A stretch of 64,000 bases of DNA, taken from NCBI RefSeq assembly GCF_001625215.2, contig NC_030382.2, positions 248,001-312,000 of the forward strand, written 5' to 3'. The DNA is from Daucus carota subsp. sativus. Taxonomy: Eukaryota > Streptophyta > Magnoliopsida > Apiales > Apiaceae. Below the pieces are notes generated by a model, which was not told the DNA's origin, searched no databases, and saw only the letters and a list, made by a program, of their open reading frames with translations. A program made the translations under genes and the position numbers. Numbering within the stretch: position 1 is the first letter of the stretch; each line of letters begins with the position of its first letter. Positions 24,592-35,529 of this stretch are shown here, piece after piece.

Positions 24592-24921
24592 GCTGATATT
24601 CAAGATTTGAGAGGCGCTTGCCACGTGTTTGATATAGTCCTGATAGAGTTTTTGGATTTTTTAAGTGTTTAGTCTTTTAATTAGTCATATTTTACAATTA
24701 TGTTGGATGTTTGCAGATCAATTTATTACAGAATATGTATGTGATCGATTCATTTCATTTCTTACGAGGTATTCACATAATATTAATTTTGTAAAATTTT
24801 AAATGTTTGGTGATATTTTACTTCTTGACTTAGTTATTTTGATTTTGTGCAACGTAAGAATTCAACATAAGAAACGGTGTATGTGTATTTTGATTTTGTT
24901 TAATTTGTTTAAGTTCACTTA

Positions 24922-25202
24922 CTCCCTCCGTCCCACCCAATTCTTTACATTGGGTTTGGGCACGGAGGTTAAGAAATATATATAAAGTAGTGGAAAAGAG
25001 AAGGAAAAGTGGGTGAAGTGGTGGGACCCACTGATTTTTAATATATAAAAGAGAGTTAGTGGAGTAAAAGTAGTGTGAAAAGGAAGGAAAAGTGGGAAAG
25101 TGGTGGGACCCATTAACTATTTTAGGAAAGTTTTGTGATGTAAAGAAATGGGTGGGACGGCCAAATAAGGAAACTATAAAGAATCTGGTGGGACGGAGGG
25201 AG
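24922..25202. mobile_element. Stowaway MITE (Tc1/mariner), copy 2
   Basis: CTCCCTCCGTCCCA and TGGGACGGAGGGAG ends with flanking TA (24920-24921, 25203-25204). It is 281 bp and interior-related to copies 1 and 3. The frames on both strands here are translations of the MITE. Confidence 0.95.
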
Positions 25203-25426
25203 TACTTTATTCTAAGTCAGCATAGCAACTGTAATTTAATTTGATAAATCCTTTAATATTTCAGGCCACATTACAACGTCAACCTGCTGAGCGTTGCTGT
25301 GATGTGAACCACATATCTATTTTCGAGCCTGTTGACTCTTCTCGAGTCTTTAAACAAGAATTATCTGCGTGCATGATTTTGCCAGCCTCACTTCTCGGGA
25401 AGCTAAAAAATTGAGTCTTATGATGA

Positions 25427-26826
25427 ACTAGTTGAGCCGCGCGTTGCGACGACCTATAAAAATTATGTTAATAATTCAATATTAATATTTGTAGAATGCA
25501 ATAATTTTGTGGCTGTCTATAAAAAGTATATTAATGATTCAAAATTAATATTTGTTGGATAAAATAAATTTTATATTATAAAAATTTTGATGTAATACCA
25601 ATACTAATATATAAAATTGCAAAATTTGACTATAATTTATGGTGAAAAAATGAAATAAATTTCTACACGTAATTAACAATTTAAAAAAAGACGAATCTTA
25701 ATTTTTTTTGTTTTTTTTGAAGTAATCATGTTCTTACATTGTAACATTCCTCCAATTTTTTTGGATTGATTGTGCACAAAAACATCCAACTTAAATTCGT
25801 GAGATAGCGGTCTATAACTACCCTTACTTCTAACAACTTTTATTTTTTATACTATATAAACAATTCACTTGAAAGTTACTTGAATGGAGCAATTTTTGAT
25901 ATTTTTCATCCAAAAATTTCAGAAAATTAGAAAAATAGAACGGAGCGATGTGAGAGGCGCCACCTACACGCCCCTCGCTTCTCTTTTATATAAGTATATT
26001 GATGATTTTCCTATATAGCGGGCTAAAATGCATGAATAATATTTTCCTGTATACAAAATAAATCATATAAAAAGTAACAACAATAAACATGTCCGATAAA
26101 CAAAACAAATATTATAAGAGAATAACCAACAAACATACATCACTGATAGTTAATTTATTGATATCATCGATCAATATCATGTCAAGACTATATTATTCTC
26201 CCGTGTTTGGATTTGTCGACTCCCAGATAGCGGTTTATAACTACCTTTGTTTGCAACAACCTTTATTTTTTTAATACTGTATAAACAGCCGTCACTTATC
26301 GTTGCAGAAGAACGGCACCACCAAGTTAGAAATCGAGGAAGATAACTATCACCAGAGAGAGGTAGGGGTTGTGGTATTGAAAGAGAGGAGGTTAGTGTTT
26401 AGATGATCCAAAACCCTACAACAACATATAGGGGTATTTATAAGTGCAGAGAGACTTGTGTGCTACTCTTTCCCATAATTAAATAATTTGAAACAAAATC
26501 AGATTAAAACTTCCAAGCTACTAATTCCATAAATAATCTGAAACAAAATCAGATTATGAAACTTGCTTCTAATTTATCTGAAACTAAAAAAAGTAGTTCT
26601 AATTTTTGATATTTTCATCCGAAAATTCCAGAAAATTTCCCATAACTAAATAATCTGAATTAAAATCAGATTAAAACTTCCAAGCTACCATATTACATAA
26701 ATAATACGAAACTAAATCAGATTCTGAAACTTGCTTCTAATATATCCGAAACTAAAAAATAGAACGGAGCGATGTGAGAGGCGCCACCCACACGCCCCTC
26801 GCTTCTCCTTTATATAAATATATTGA
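25427..26826. repeat. Two copies of an unclassified element ending CGCCCCTCGCTTCT
   Basis: The left edge reads ACTAGTTGAGCCGCGCGTTG. Two similar blocks, about 25780-26003 and 26215-26826, share 'agatagcggt.tataacta', the 'tttatactrtataaaca' stretch and a nearly identical 60-bp tail. The tail contains 'gaacggagcgatgtgagagg' and 'acgcccctcgcttctc', and ends 'tatattgat'. The second block also holds an internal duplication of 'aatctgaaacaaaatcagat'. Left edges of this ACTAGT...GCG type recur in plant genomes. No transposase, target duplication or Helitron hairpin could be established, so the class is left open. Confidence 0.6.
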
Positions 26827-27700
26827 TTAACTGCATGATTATGTGACCTTGCGCTAGATGATCCCTATATTTTGAACTTATATGTGCAATATTTGGTTGC
26901 ATATTGTTGTATTTAAAACAGATTTATATTATTGGCAGTTGGGCAAAAATGAAAGTGGAGTTTTATACATTTTTCTTTCAAGATGACATTATCCTAATTG
27001 CGACTAATAATTTATTTCTATGATTTTATTATGATGCATGTGCCCATGGGGAAAAAGCATAAATAAAATCAAAGTTTGGAAAGGATAAAGTCTAAAATAA
27101 AATTTTAATAAAATTCTGATGCATAAATAAATTTAGATATAAATATCTAGGCACTTAATGTTATTATTATAATTAATGAATTAATTAAATATATGACTTT
27201 CATATATCATTTCATTATATTTAAATCAATTATTATATTTATTAAAATTAAATCATAATAATATTGAAAATATACATATTTGAAAGCCGAGGTATGACCG
27301 CTAAGTCATGCCAAGGAGTCTTTATATAATAATTATACATGAATAGTCAATTTTAATTTATAAGAAATTAACAATTTGTTAATAATTTTAACTCATAATA
27401 TTAATATTTAGATAACTTATATACATAATTTATATTAAACTAAGAGATTATTTTCCATTAACGAATAGTTTAACTTTCTTCTGCATATGATGTTTTTACC
27501 TATATATTCTAAACATTTTGTTTTAAAAATAAAATTCTCTTAATTCAAAACTAATTAATATTAAATGCATAGAACCAAAATTACAAATATTATAATATTA
27601 ATTCTCAATTTGGTTATTATAATTTAAATAAATTTAATTGAAAAAAACCACCGCGCGAACATGTAACAATAGCGTCAAACCGTACCTAAATACTGATTCA
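26827..27700. other. AT-rich intergenic DNA
   Basis: Nothing recognisable. Very AT-rich, with no exon-like blocks and no repeat ends seen. Confidence 0.45.
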
Positions 27701-28063
27701 GGTACTGTTTGGGGTTGCTGTTGCTGACAGCAACAACAGCTTTTTGCTGAAAAGCAGGTGAAAAACTGTTTGGTAAATCTGCTAGCAGCTTTTCTGAACA
27801 GCAGTTTTTAGCTGAAAAGCTGCTGTTAGAAAAAGCAGGTCCTCCCATGCTTTTGGAAAAAGCTGCTTTTTAGCTTTTGCAGAATGCTGTTATAGATTTC
27901 ATTATATAACCTCACCAAAAACATTAATTTTTTAATATTATAACTCAAAATAAGTAAATATCAAAAAATTACCAAACAGTTATCTGATTTCTACAACAAC
28001 ACTTATTTTACCAGCACTTTTTCTGACAACACTGCAATTTTTAACAGCACTCCCAAACAGACC
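27701..28063. mobile_element. MITE of the CTGTTTGGG family
   Basis: The ends GGTACTGTTTGGGGTTGCTG and, inverted, GGTCTGTTTGGGAGTGCTGT form imperfect terminal inverted repeats. Sub-terminal regions are full of 'agcagctttt/aaaagctgct' inverted motifs. It is 363 bp and non-coding. The target duplication is unclear, so the superfamily (probably hAT) is inferred only from the end type. Confidence 0.65.
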
Positions 28064-28276
28064 CTCAGACTTTAGAGGGCCGCGGCACGCCTTACGTGAC
28101 TAGCCTTGGCTGACCGATAACGGGTCTAGAAAATTTCAAACCACAAGATATTCAACAAAAAGGAGATTCTGATTTTATAAAGCCAATGTTCTCCGTATGT
28201 GAAATACTGCTTCACAGGTTTAAGAATAGTTTTTTAACATCTTTCACCAAAAACTATTTTAAAACCAGCAGGCTAA

Positions 28277-28646
28277 GAACATCTCCAATAGTCTATTAAC
28301 ATACTCTTAAATATAATTTAAAATATTAGACTCTTAGTAAGTGAATACAAATTTAAGAGTCTCAACTCCAACAATATTCTCTATACTTGCTGTTAAATTA
28401 ATATTTGATTCTTATTTGGACTTGTATATGACACAAACTCAAATGTAATTGGAGGGAATGGATATTTTATTGTAAAACATAAGTTAGGAGCATTGTAATG
28501 ACTCTTAACTTTGAGGAGAGAGGAGAGAGAAACAAGAGGCTCTTAGTGATATGAAGAGCTACTAAGAGTCTCTTGGAGCAAAAATTTCTTTCTCCCTCCT
28601 CAAATTTCAATTTAAGAGATCATTTAAGAGTCTCCTGGAGATGCTC
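28277..28646. mobile_element. Tourist-like MITE (PIF/Harbinger)
   Basis: The ends GAACATCTCCAATAGTCT and, inverted, GAGCATCTCCAGGAGACT are flanked by TAA on both sides (28274-28276 and 28647-28649). A 3-bp TAA/TTA duplication with GAGCATCTCCA-type ends is typical of Tourist MITEs. The right-hand TAA is also the left duplication of the big Harbinger element that starts at 28650. Confidence 0.85.
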
Positions 28647-29526
28647 TAAGGGGTCATTTGATAACCCCTGAATGAATGAAATTCTGGGCTCATTCAGAGA
28701 AGGCCCATTAAGATCATTTGATAGCAATTTCTTTGGACTAGACAGCAAAAAATCAGCTGGACGACATCTAAAAATCAGCTGGACGATAGAGTCTCAAATC
28801 TCTCGCTCAATCGTCCAGATATTTCTGAAATCATCGATTCCTACTATAACCGCTGCTATCCATATACATCATTCGCGGGTTTTTTAGGGTTTTTGGCGCC
28901 TACTTTTATCACTATGTTATTTAGGTATCTAACCAGTTTCTTCCCATCCCAGTCTCTTGTCACTTATAATTCCATCAGGCATGATTCTTTCTCGACCTAA
29001 ATTGTATGAACTAGTATATTCTTGTTTCCTCCGTGTTGTTTTTACATCTGAGTGTTGTTTGAGTTATCAATACTTTGCAGCCTGTTAATTGTTTGTAGAT
29101 ATATGCTTTAGATCTTGGTTCTGCCAGAAAGGCTGTTAATTGTTATCTGCTCGTTGATTCTGTTTTGTGTGTTGAGAAGCACAATCCTCCTGCCTTGGTT
29201 TTGTGGAGGTGATTTATAACCTTTTTTGTTATGCTTCACTTTAATTTTATTTAAAATTGATTTGTTGCAGTTGTAATCATTCCACTCAGCATGATCTAGG
29301 GGCTGAACTTGGATGTTTGTTCCCAGAGGATGGTAGAGTAACTTAGAATTGTTAAAGATGGAGGCGTTGTTTAATATGGAATAGCTTCCACGTGCCTCCA
29401 ATACGAAACAAATAAATAACAAATAACAAATTTTGGTTTCTTGAAAGAATATGCACTTGAGATGCGGACTTATGCGATGTTTCTTATTGACTTCCCTGCA
29501 CTCTGATTCTCTCTCATTCAGAACCA

Positions 29527-29620
29527 AAGGTTCAGATTTAACAAATGACCCTTAGGGGTCATTTGTTTAATCTGAACCTTTGGTTTCGAATGAGAGAGAA
29601 TCTGGATGATTTGGATGGCC
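29527..29620. repeat. Head-to-head Harbinger termini (palindrome)
   Basis: The sequence 'gaatgagagagaatc...aacctttgg...gggtcatttg' occurs inverted up to 29551 and direct from 29555, with TTA (29552-29554) between. This forms an almost perfect palindrome of about 90 bp. It looks like two Harbinger-type ends sharing one TTA target. The far ends of these two copies were not found. Confidence 0.65.
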
Positions 29621-30071
29621 AGTGGATTTCAGTTTCTGAATGAATGGTACTGTTTGTTTGAGTTTCTACTGATTTATCTGTATGATGATAATTTACTAAT
29701 ACTAGTCTATAACCCCTGCGAAGCACGAGCGAATATATAATTCGTAATTTATTATTTAAATTTTAGCATTATTTTATTAATATTTTAGTATTAATTTGAA
29801 TTTGAATTAAATTATATTAACCAATTGATTATACGTTCTTACGAAAATTTAGCTTTTACAATTTATTATCTGTTTATAAATGTTTTTCTTTTATTAATAT
29901 GTGATAATTATTATTCAATTAATTTTAAATCAGATTTTTCATATTTTGTCTCTTCATATGTATGAAAAAAGATATTTTTTTTTTGTAATATATTATATGA
30001 TAATGTATTGTTATGAGTGTTTTTAATATTTAAAACTATTTAACAATGTAAGAGTAATAGACATCCACATG

Positions 30072-30175
30072 TTGTAGATTTGTAGTTTTAGAGCGACAGT
30101 ACCAAAAACTATAACTAAAAAGTTGGATTAGAAATTATAGTCATGTTGGCTTATTGTAGTATAGTATAGATTCAC
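30072..30175. repeat. Direct repeat, left copy of a pair about 1.54 kb apart
   Basis: 'gtagatttrtagttttagag' followed by an 'aaaaactataactaaaaagt'-like stretch and 'tagtatagtatagat' also occurs at 31613-31715. The intervening 1.4 kb includes the nested Stowaway and sequence beginning 'gggtgccatgtgcaaaatta' and ending 'aaaattatgggccctgtccc'. The pair may mark an older insertion and its duplicated target, or two copies of one short element. Confidence 0.6.
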
Positions 30176-30257
30176 ATATTGTAGACATGACCTTACTTGA
30201 GATTCTGGGTGCCATGTGCAAAATTAAAAATACGTGCCCCAACAACAAAATATAATA

Positions 30258-31030
30258 CTCCCTCCGTCCCACCAGGTTCTTTACGGTTTCCTTTTTGGGA
30301 TGTCACATCCAATTCTTTACATTTCAAAACTTACCAAAAATAGTCAATGGGTCCCACCACTTCCCAACTTTTCTTTCCTTTTCACACTACTTTTACTCCT
30401 TTTCACACTACTTTTACTCCAGATTAAATGGCATTTTGGTCACTCAACTGACAAGAAATTTGCAATTGAGTCACCGAACTCAAAAACCTTTCAAACGCAT
30501 CATTTTACTTTTGAAAATTTTCATTCAAGTCACTTGTCATTAAACTCCATTAAAAATTGGACGAAAAGCTGACTAAGCTTTCGGAGTTGGCTTGAATAAA
30601 TCCATGGTGGCATGTACATTCAACTGAAGTGTAGTTTTATTTTTAGTAGTCAGTTGAGTGACAAAAATGTATCTTTAGCTGACTGTACATGCTACGGTGG
30701 ATTTATTGAAGCCAAGTCACAAAACTTAGTCAGTTTTTCGTCAAATTTTTAACAGAGTGTAACGGTCAGTGACCTGAATGGAAATTTTTAAGAGTATAAT
30801 GATGTGACTGAAAGCTTTTTTAGTTGAATGACCCAATTGTAAGTTTCCGGTCAGTTGAGTGACCAAAACGCTATTTAACCCCTTTTACTCCACTATCTCT
30901 TTTTTATACATTAAAAATTGATAGGTCCCGCCACTTCACCCACTTTTCTTTCTCTTTTTCACTACTTTATACATATCTCTTAACCTCCGTGCCCAAACCA
31001 AACGTAAAGAATTGGCTGGGACGGAGGGAG
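30258..31030. mobile_element. Stowaway MITE copy 3, split by a MULE MITE
   Basis: The ends CTCCCTCCGTCCCA and CTGGGACGGAGGGAG have TA on both sides (30256-30257, 31031-31032). Removing the 461-bp MULE MITE and one 10-bp target copy leaves 302 bp, almost exactly the size of the uninterrupted copy at 23494-23796. Confidence 0.93.
30421..30881. mobile_element. MULE-type foldback MITE nested in the Stowaway
   Basis: A 461-bp element flanked by CTTTTACTCC on both sides (30411-30420, 30882-30891), a 10-bp duplication. The ends AGATTAAATGGC and, inverted, GGGTTAAATAGC continue as inverted repeats almost to the centre ('ttttggtcactcaact' at both ends), so the whole element folds back on itself. Confidence 0.9.
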
Positions 31031-31612
31031 TAGTAATTATATAAAATAATAAAAATTAATCTTTTTTTTATTATTTTGACATAATTATAAAAAATTAAAA
31101 AACTAGAAAAACAAGTACAAAAATAGGAAGATGTAATAATTATAAAAAGTTATAATCATACAAAAACTAATTTAAATGTAAAATTTATTAAATTTTGATG
31201 TAAAACTTTAACTAAGTGATTAATTAATTCTAATTTAATTTTTTCATTGAATATATAAACATTAAATAAAACATAATTTAAAATAAATTAGATATCCAAA
31301 AATTGAATTATTAGAAATAATATAATGCACAAGTTGTCTAAATGAAAACTAGTGTTGACCATTGTATTTAATTATTAAAATTAGTAGTCTAAATTACTAA
31401 TCAAATAGATTAATATTCTTATTACATATTTTTCTTATTAATTTTATTTTTGAAAAATTATAAATTACTTTATCATTAAGATTAATATAACATTTTTTAA
31501 TTTTGCTAAGATAATTTTTTTTTCAAATAATACATAGATATACACAATGTGCCCCTCAAAATTATGGGCCCTGTCCCGTCGAACACCTCGCACACCCTCA
31601 GGCACGACCCTG

Positions 31613-31715
31613 ATTGTAGATTTATAGTTTTAGAGGGAGATGTTCAAACCAAAAAATATAACTACAAAGTTGGACTACAAATTATATCTATGTTTATTAT
31701 AGTATAGTATAGATA
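31613..31715. repeat. Direct repeat, right copy of the pair with 30072-30175
   Basis: Same sequence and orientation as the left copy, with scattered substitutions. It ends 'tatagtatagtatagataac'. Confidence 0.6.
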
Positions 31716-31888
31716 ACCTGTTAAATGATTAATATTATATGAAATTATATTTTGATTAAATAACATTAAAAAACAACATATACTTATTTATAGAGGATTA
31801 AAAAAATTAATACATCAACGTTATTATTGAAATTCTATTGCAAAGACAAGGTCTTGAAACACAACTACGTAAGAAAAAAAAATTACAA

Positions 31889-33166
31889 TTCTAAAGCAGT
31901 ATGATCTCAAAAGATTATTCATGTATTGTGTAGTTTGAGATCCCCATTGTGTCTCATTTATTGGTCCTTCCATGTCTTCCTCATTTTCTTCACCATCACT
32001 ACTTTTATCGCATTGATCAAAGTATTTGTCTTCTAGTTCCTTTTTTCTAATAAAATTGTGAACTTCTCGCTGCGTAGAAAATGATCATGATGCCATTTGT
32101 TTCAAGATTGGGAACCTCGCTTTTAACACACCATATGCACATTCGATGACATTTCTCAATCTTGCATGAGCGTAATTAAGCTTTTCTTCCTTACTCAAAG
32201 CACGTTGACGATGAAAATCTGCGAGCCAATATCTTATGTTACGGTATGTTGTTAAATAACCACATGTATTTGTATATGCTGCATCACAAAGATAATATTT
32301 ATCTGCAATATCAAAGTATTACAATTTATTATTTATTTATTTAATATAAACTATTATCATATTTACTCGAATATTAAAAGATATATACTTGGTGGAGGAA
32401 TCTGGAAGCCAGAGTCAGGATTAAGCACAAATTCATCTAATATTCTTGAATCATGTGCTATTCCCTCTCATCCGGCCCATACGAATGTGAATACCATATT
32501 CAAATCACAAATACATAAAATATTTTGATAGCATTCACCTCTGCCTCTTCCTCTGTATCGAGCTTGCTGGTTAACTAGAACAACTACTTGTACGAGTGTA
32601 CCATATAGTGCAAAAATTGTCCCCTATTGCAAATATTAAAATCATATGAATATAATGACAAGTATTAATAAAAAAAATATAAGTAACAAATAAAAACATG
32701 ATCATACTAACCGGAATTTTTTTTTAATAGTTCTCTTTGTCTCCGAGAAATATTTGAGTTTTGATTTGTTGATGCAGTAACAATGACTTCTTTTTCAAAC
32801 TCCATCATTCCATTCAAAACCTCGAGAAAAATATTTATGTACTATATGAGTGGCGTGTTGGAATCTACGTTTAACCTTTATGACGCGATCATTATGACTT
32901 ATAACATGAAGAAATATAGCCATTTTTTCTTCGACTGTTGAGTATCAACTATCTTGAAGCCAGCCACGTTGCTTAAAATGGTTACAAATTTCAATATATG
33001 CAACACGAGAAAGACGCATCATTTCTTGACATTGCGTGTTGGAACCTTCCAGCAACTCTAATGTATAAGGAAATCCAGGTAAGGAAGAGGTGTTATCTCT
33101 TATTCTTGGCACACTACTTGAACGAATCTTCCTCAGATAACAATACATAATCATTAAACGTGACAA
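31889..33166 (-). pseudogene. PIF/Harbinger DDE transposase, inactivated
   Basis: Three exon-like blocks can be followed. Block one starts with MSRLMIMYCY at 33166 and carries the N-terminal helix-turn-helix region (MRLSRVAYIEICNHFKQRGW). It then meets a stop after LQDS and, further on, a one-base frameshift near 32835. Block two (about 32642-32395) has ALYGT where the first catalytic Asp (ALDGT) is expected, a stop in WAG(stop)EG, and the downstream AHDSRIL. Block three (about 32305-31890) keeps LCDAAY and NVIECAYGVLKARFP, the second Asp and the Glu of the DDE triad. The family makes TTA/TAA-targeted breaks. With a Tyr in place of the first Asp and at least three stops or shifts, this copy cannot make active enzyme. 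Confidence 0.85.
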
Positions 33167-33179
33167 TTGATCCTGAACA

Positions 33180-33666
33180 TACGTGATATAACCTGTACAA
33201 GATATTATTATAAAAAAATTAAAATTCTATCAATTCAACAGAGAAGGCATTTATTAGAACTACTGAATATGCATTACAATTGAAAAGTACCAAGTTCAAA
33301 ACACAACCAACTGAAAATAGTTCAAATTCAAGGTGCAATGCGAAATAATAAAAAAAATTCGGATACAAAAGCTATGCATTAAATCCTAGTTTAGCTGACA
33401 CCATTTTAATCCAAAGCTCATTTTCATCTGCATCAAGAAGCATGCACTATTCCCTATACTTTGCACTCTAACAAAATATCCCAAGAGCCATTTGGTGCAA
33501 GGAACTTGTTGATCCCCATCCAAGGTTGTGTATTTTTTTTACATTCCTTTAATGATGGTCCAATATTGGTCTAAACAATTAGTTTTAGTGCACTGTTCAT
33601 CTCATCTTCAAATGATGTGCTTCTTAGAGTTTTTGATGTTGTTCAAGCTTTTTTTTTTTTTGGAAT
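33180..33666. other. Spacer between the two Harbinger genes
   Basis: Non-coding stretch between the transposase start and the ORF1 stop. No further exon or insertion recognised. Confidence 0.4.
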
Positions 33667-34319
33667 TTATTCGGCATTTGGATTTGCAGTATTAGACTGA
33701 ACTTCTTCGGTACCAAGATTATCTATGTCGTCATTAAGATCAATAGCCCTGCTTCTTTTCGAGCTAGGTCCCCATCCACTTAATCCTGCGGCAGCAGTTC
33801 CATCATACAGATGGGTGCAAAGGTCAGGATAACTCAAAGGTGTGGTTTTTAAAGTGTCTATGATCTTATTTCCCTGTAGATCACAAAAGCGAAGTGTCAA
33901 ATTTACTAGAGATGTGGTCACTAATTCTATTACATAAGAATTAATAAAGAATGTACCTTCGCATGTTGTTCCCATTCTTCGTCTGTGAAGTCAAAGGAAT
34001 TAGTTGCCGGATCATAATGATTTTTGGTCTTAGATTTGAGTTGACACCAAGCAAAATAACGAGATTTTAAGTAATCACACCGGCTTCTCATTTGTCTAGC
34101 ATCAACCTCAAAATGGTGGGTTTTCCTAAGTATGTCTCCCACTTTTAACCACGAATGTGGTTTTAGGCTGTTGCCCAACCTACCACTAGCTGTAACTTCT
34201 TCAATGCATGCTTCCAAATATGTTTTAGTTAATATATCACCCCTCCAAAGTACTTTTCTCTTTGTTTGGGTTTCAACAGTTTGATCTGAGATTTGACTAC
34301 TATTTTCTATGTCTATCAA
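33667..34319 (-). CDS. Harbinger ORF1, Myb/SANT-like DNA-binding protein, 2 exons, 189 aa
   Basis: Exons 34319-33957 and 33873-33667 join across an 83-bp GT-AG intron, with no stop until the end (190 codons including TAA). The N-terminal part has the Myb/SANT-like trihelix pattern: VLWRGDILTKTYLEAC..., the HSWLKVGDIL...F...Q.RSRCDYLKSRYFAW segment, and FDFTDEEWEQHAK. The C-terminal exon has SYPDLCTHLYDGTAAAG, the family's 'LYDGT' motif, then a basic SSKRSR, possibly a nuclear localisation signal. In PIF/Harbinger elements this second protein binds DNA and partners the transposase during mobilisation. It begins inside the element about 1.2 kb from the right terminus. Unlike its partner transposase it shows no disabling change. 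Confidence 0.82.
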
Positions 34320-35526
34320 TTAAAAAGATTCTCAATCACAAACGGAGACAAGGAAATTAAAAAGTATATGCATCATAAGTTCTTAATATACTTATTATCC
34401 CTTGTACTTGAGTGCCAGATAAAAAAAACAAAACAACATAAGATTTTTCTTATAAAAAAGGCCGTGTAACTGAAAACCAGAGTGTCCAAGTTATAGAATA
34501 TTACAAAAGCATGACTACAATAATATGGTTTGGAACTGAGAAGCAAACTTTTACTGTAATGATTTACGAAAACCAGCAAGAAAAATAACATGGATAATAT
34601 TTACAAAACTCGAGGTCTTGGCTAATATTGAGTAGGCACAGATTTAATATAAGCAGGTCATGGAACTTTAAAGAAGTATCAACTATATAACAAGGCCAAC
34701 GGAGAAAAGCCAAAACTCTAAACCCAACTTATACACAATTCCAGGACTCTAGTTTGCACATATCTATTGCAGGTGTATAATATATTGCTACTTATGCTCC
34801 TGTTTAACCAATTATAGTAATTTGTGGTCTCTGATTTTGGGAGATAACATGAAAAAATAATTCAAATGACATCAATGCTATCTCAGAACCATCACTTGCT
34901 CTGAATTCAAGTAGCACCAACCAAAACAACAATAATTGTTATATGTTAAGAAATCATAAAGTCACTGCACCTAGGCTATCGCCATAACTTAGAATTACTA
35001 ATCAAACACACAACCAAGGCTGCAAACACAAATCTCTACAAACCATGAACAAAACAAATATCCATGATTCAATATCCAACACACATAAAAAGTAAATTTC
35101 ACTAGAGATGAGGGAAGCATACCGGGGATGAATGGCTGGCGGAGGCTATGATTTGCAGGGACACGTGATCTGGTACCTGATAGAATTTTGACAGAAGACT
35201 GGGATGAAGCTAATTAAAACCTAATAATCAGAAGCGCCCTTTTGCACGGCTCGGTTTATTCTTGATAAGATTAGGCGCCAATATATCTAGAAATCCCGCG
35301 AATATTGTATAGGATAACAGCGGGTTACCTTAGGAATCGATGATTTGAGTAGCTAGCTAGATGATTGAGCGAGAAATTTGAGGATGTCTCGTCCAGCAGT
35401 TTTTTACATGTCGTCTAGATAAATTTTTAGTGTCCAGTCCAAATAAAATACTATCAAATGATCTTAATGAGGCCTATTCTGAATGAGACCGTAATATCTA
35501 TCATTCAGGTGTTATCAAATGGCCCA
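34320..35526 (-). other. Right non-coding part of the Harbinger element
   Basis: The region between the ORF1 start and the right terminal inverted repeat. It would hold the ORF1 promoter and 5' UTR. No convincing core promoter motif could be singled out and no gene is seen. Confidence 0.45.
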
Positions 35527-35529
35527 TAA

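Larger units (their letters stand above)
28650..35526 (-). mobile_element. Large PIF/Harbinger transposon, 6.9 kb, with nested insertions
   Basis: The termini GGGGTCATTTGATAAC and, inverted, TGGGCCATTTGATAAC are flanked by TAA at 28647-28649 and 35527-35529. Inverted similarity extends irregularly for about 200 bp (for example 'ctcgctcaatcgtccag' at 28801-28817 against 'gattgagcgagaaatttg' at 35364-35381). Two genes lie on the minus strand, as is usual for the superfamily: an intact Myb/SANT-like ORF1 (33667-34319) and a broken DDE transposase (about 31889-33166). The left third carries later insertions, among them a Stowaway that itself contains a MULE MITE. Minus the identifiable Stowaway-plus-MULE block the element would be about 6.1 kb. 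Confidence 0.88.

Noticed and set aside
29108..29527. 139-codon minus-strand frame inside the Harbinger element
   Set aside because: No recognisable domain, and it overlaps a Harbinger-type terminus. Its length is within chance for this low-complexity DNA.
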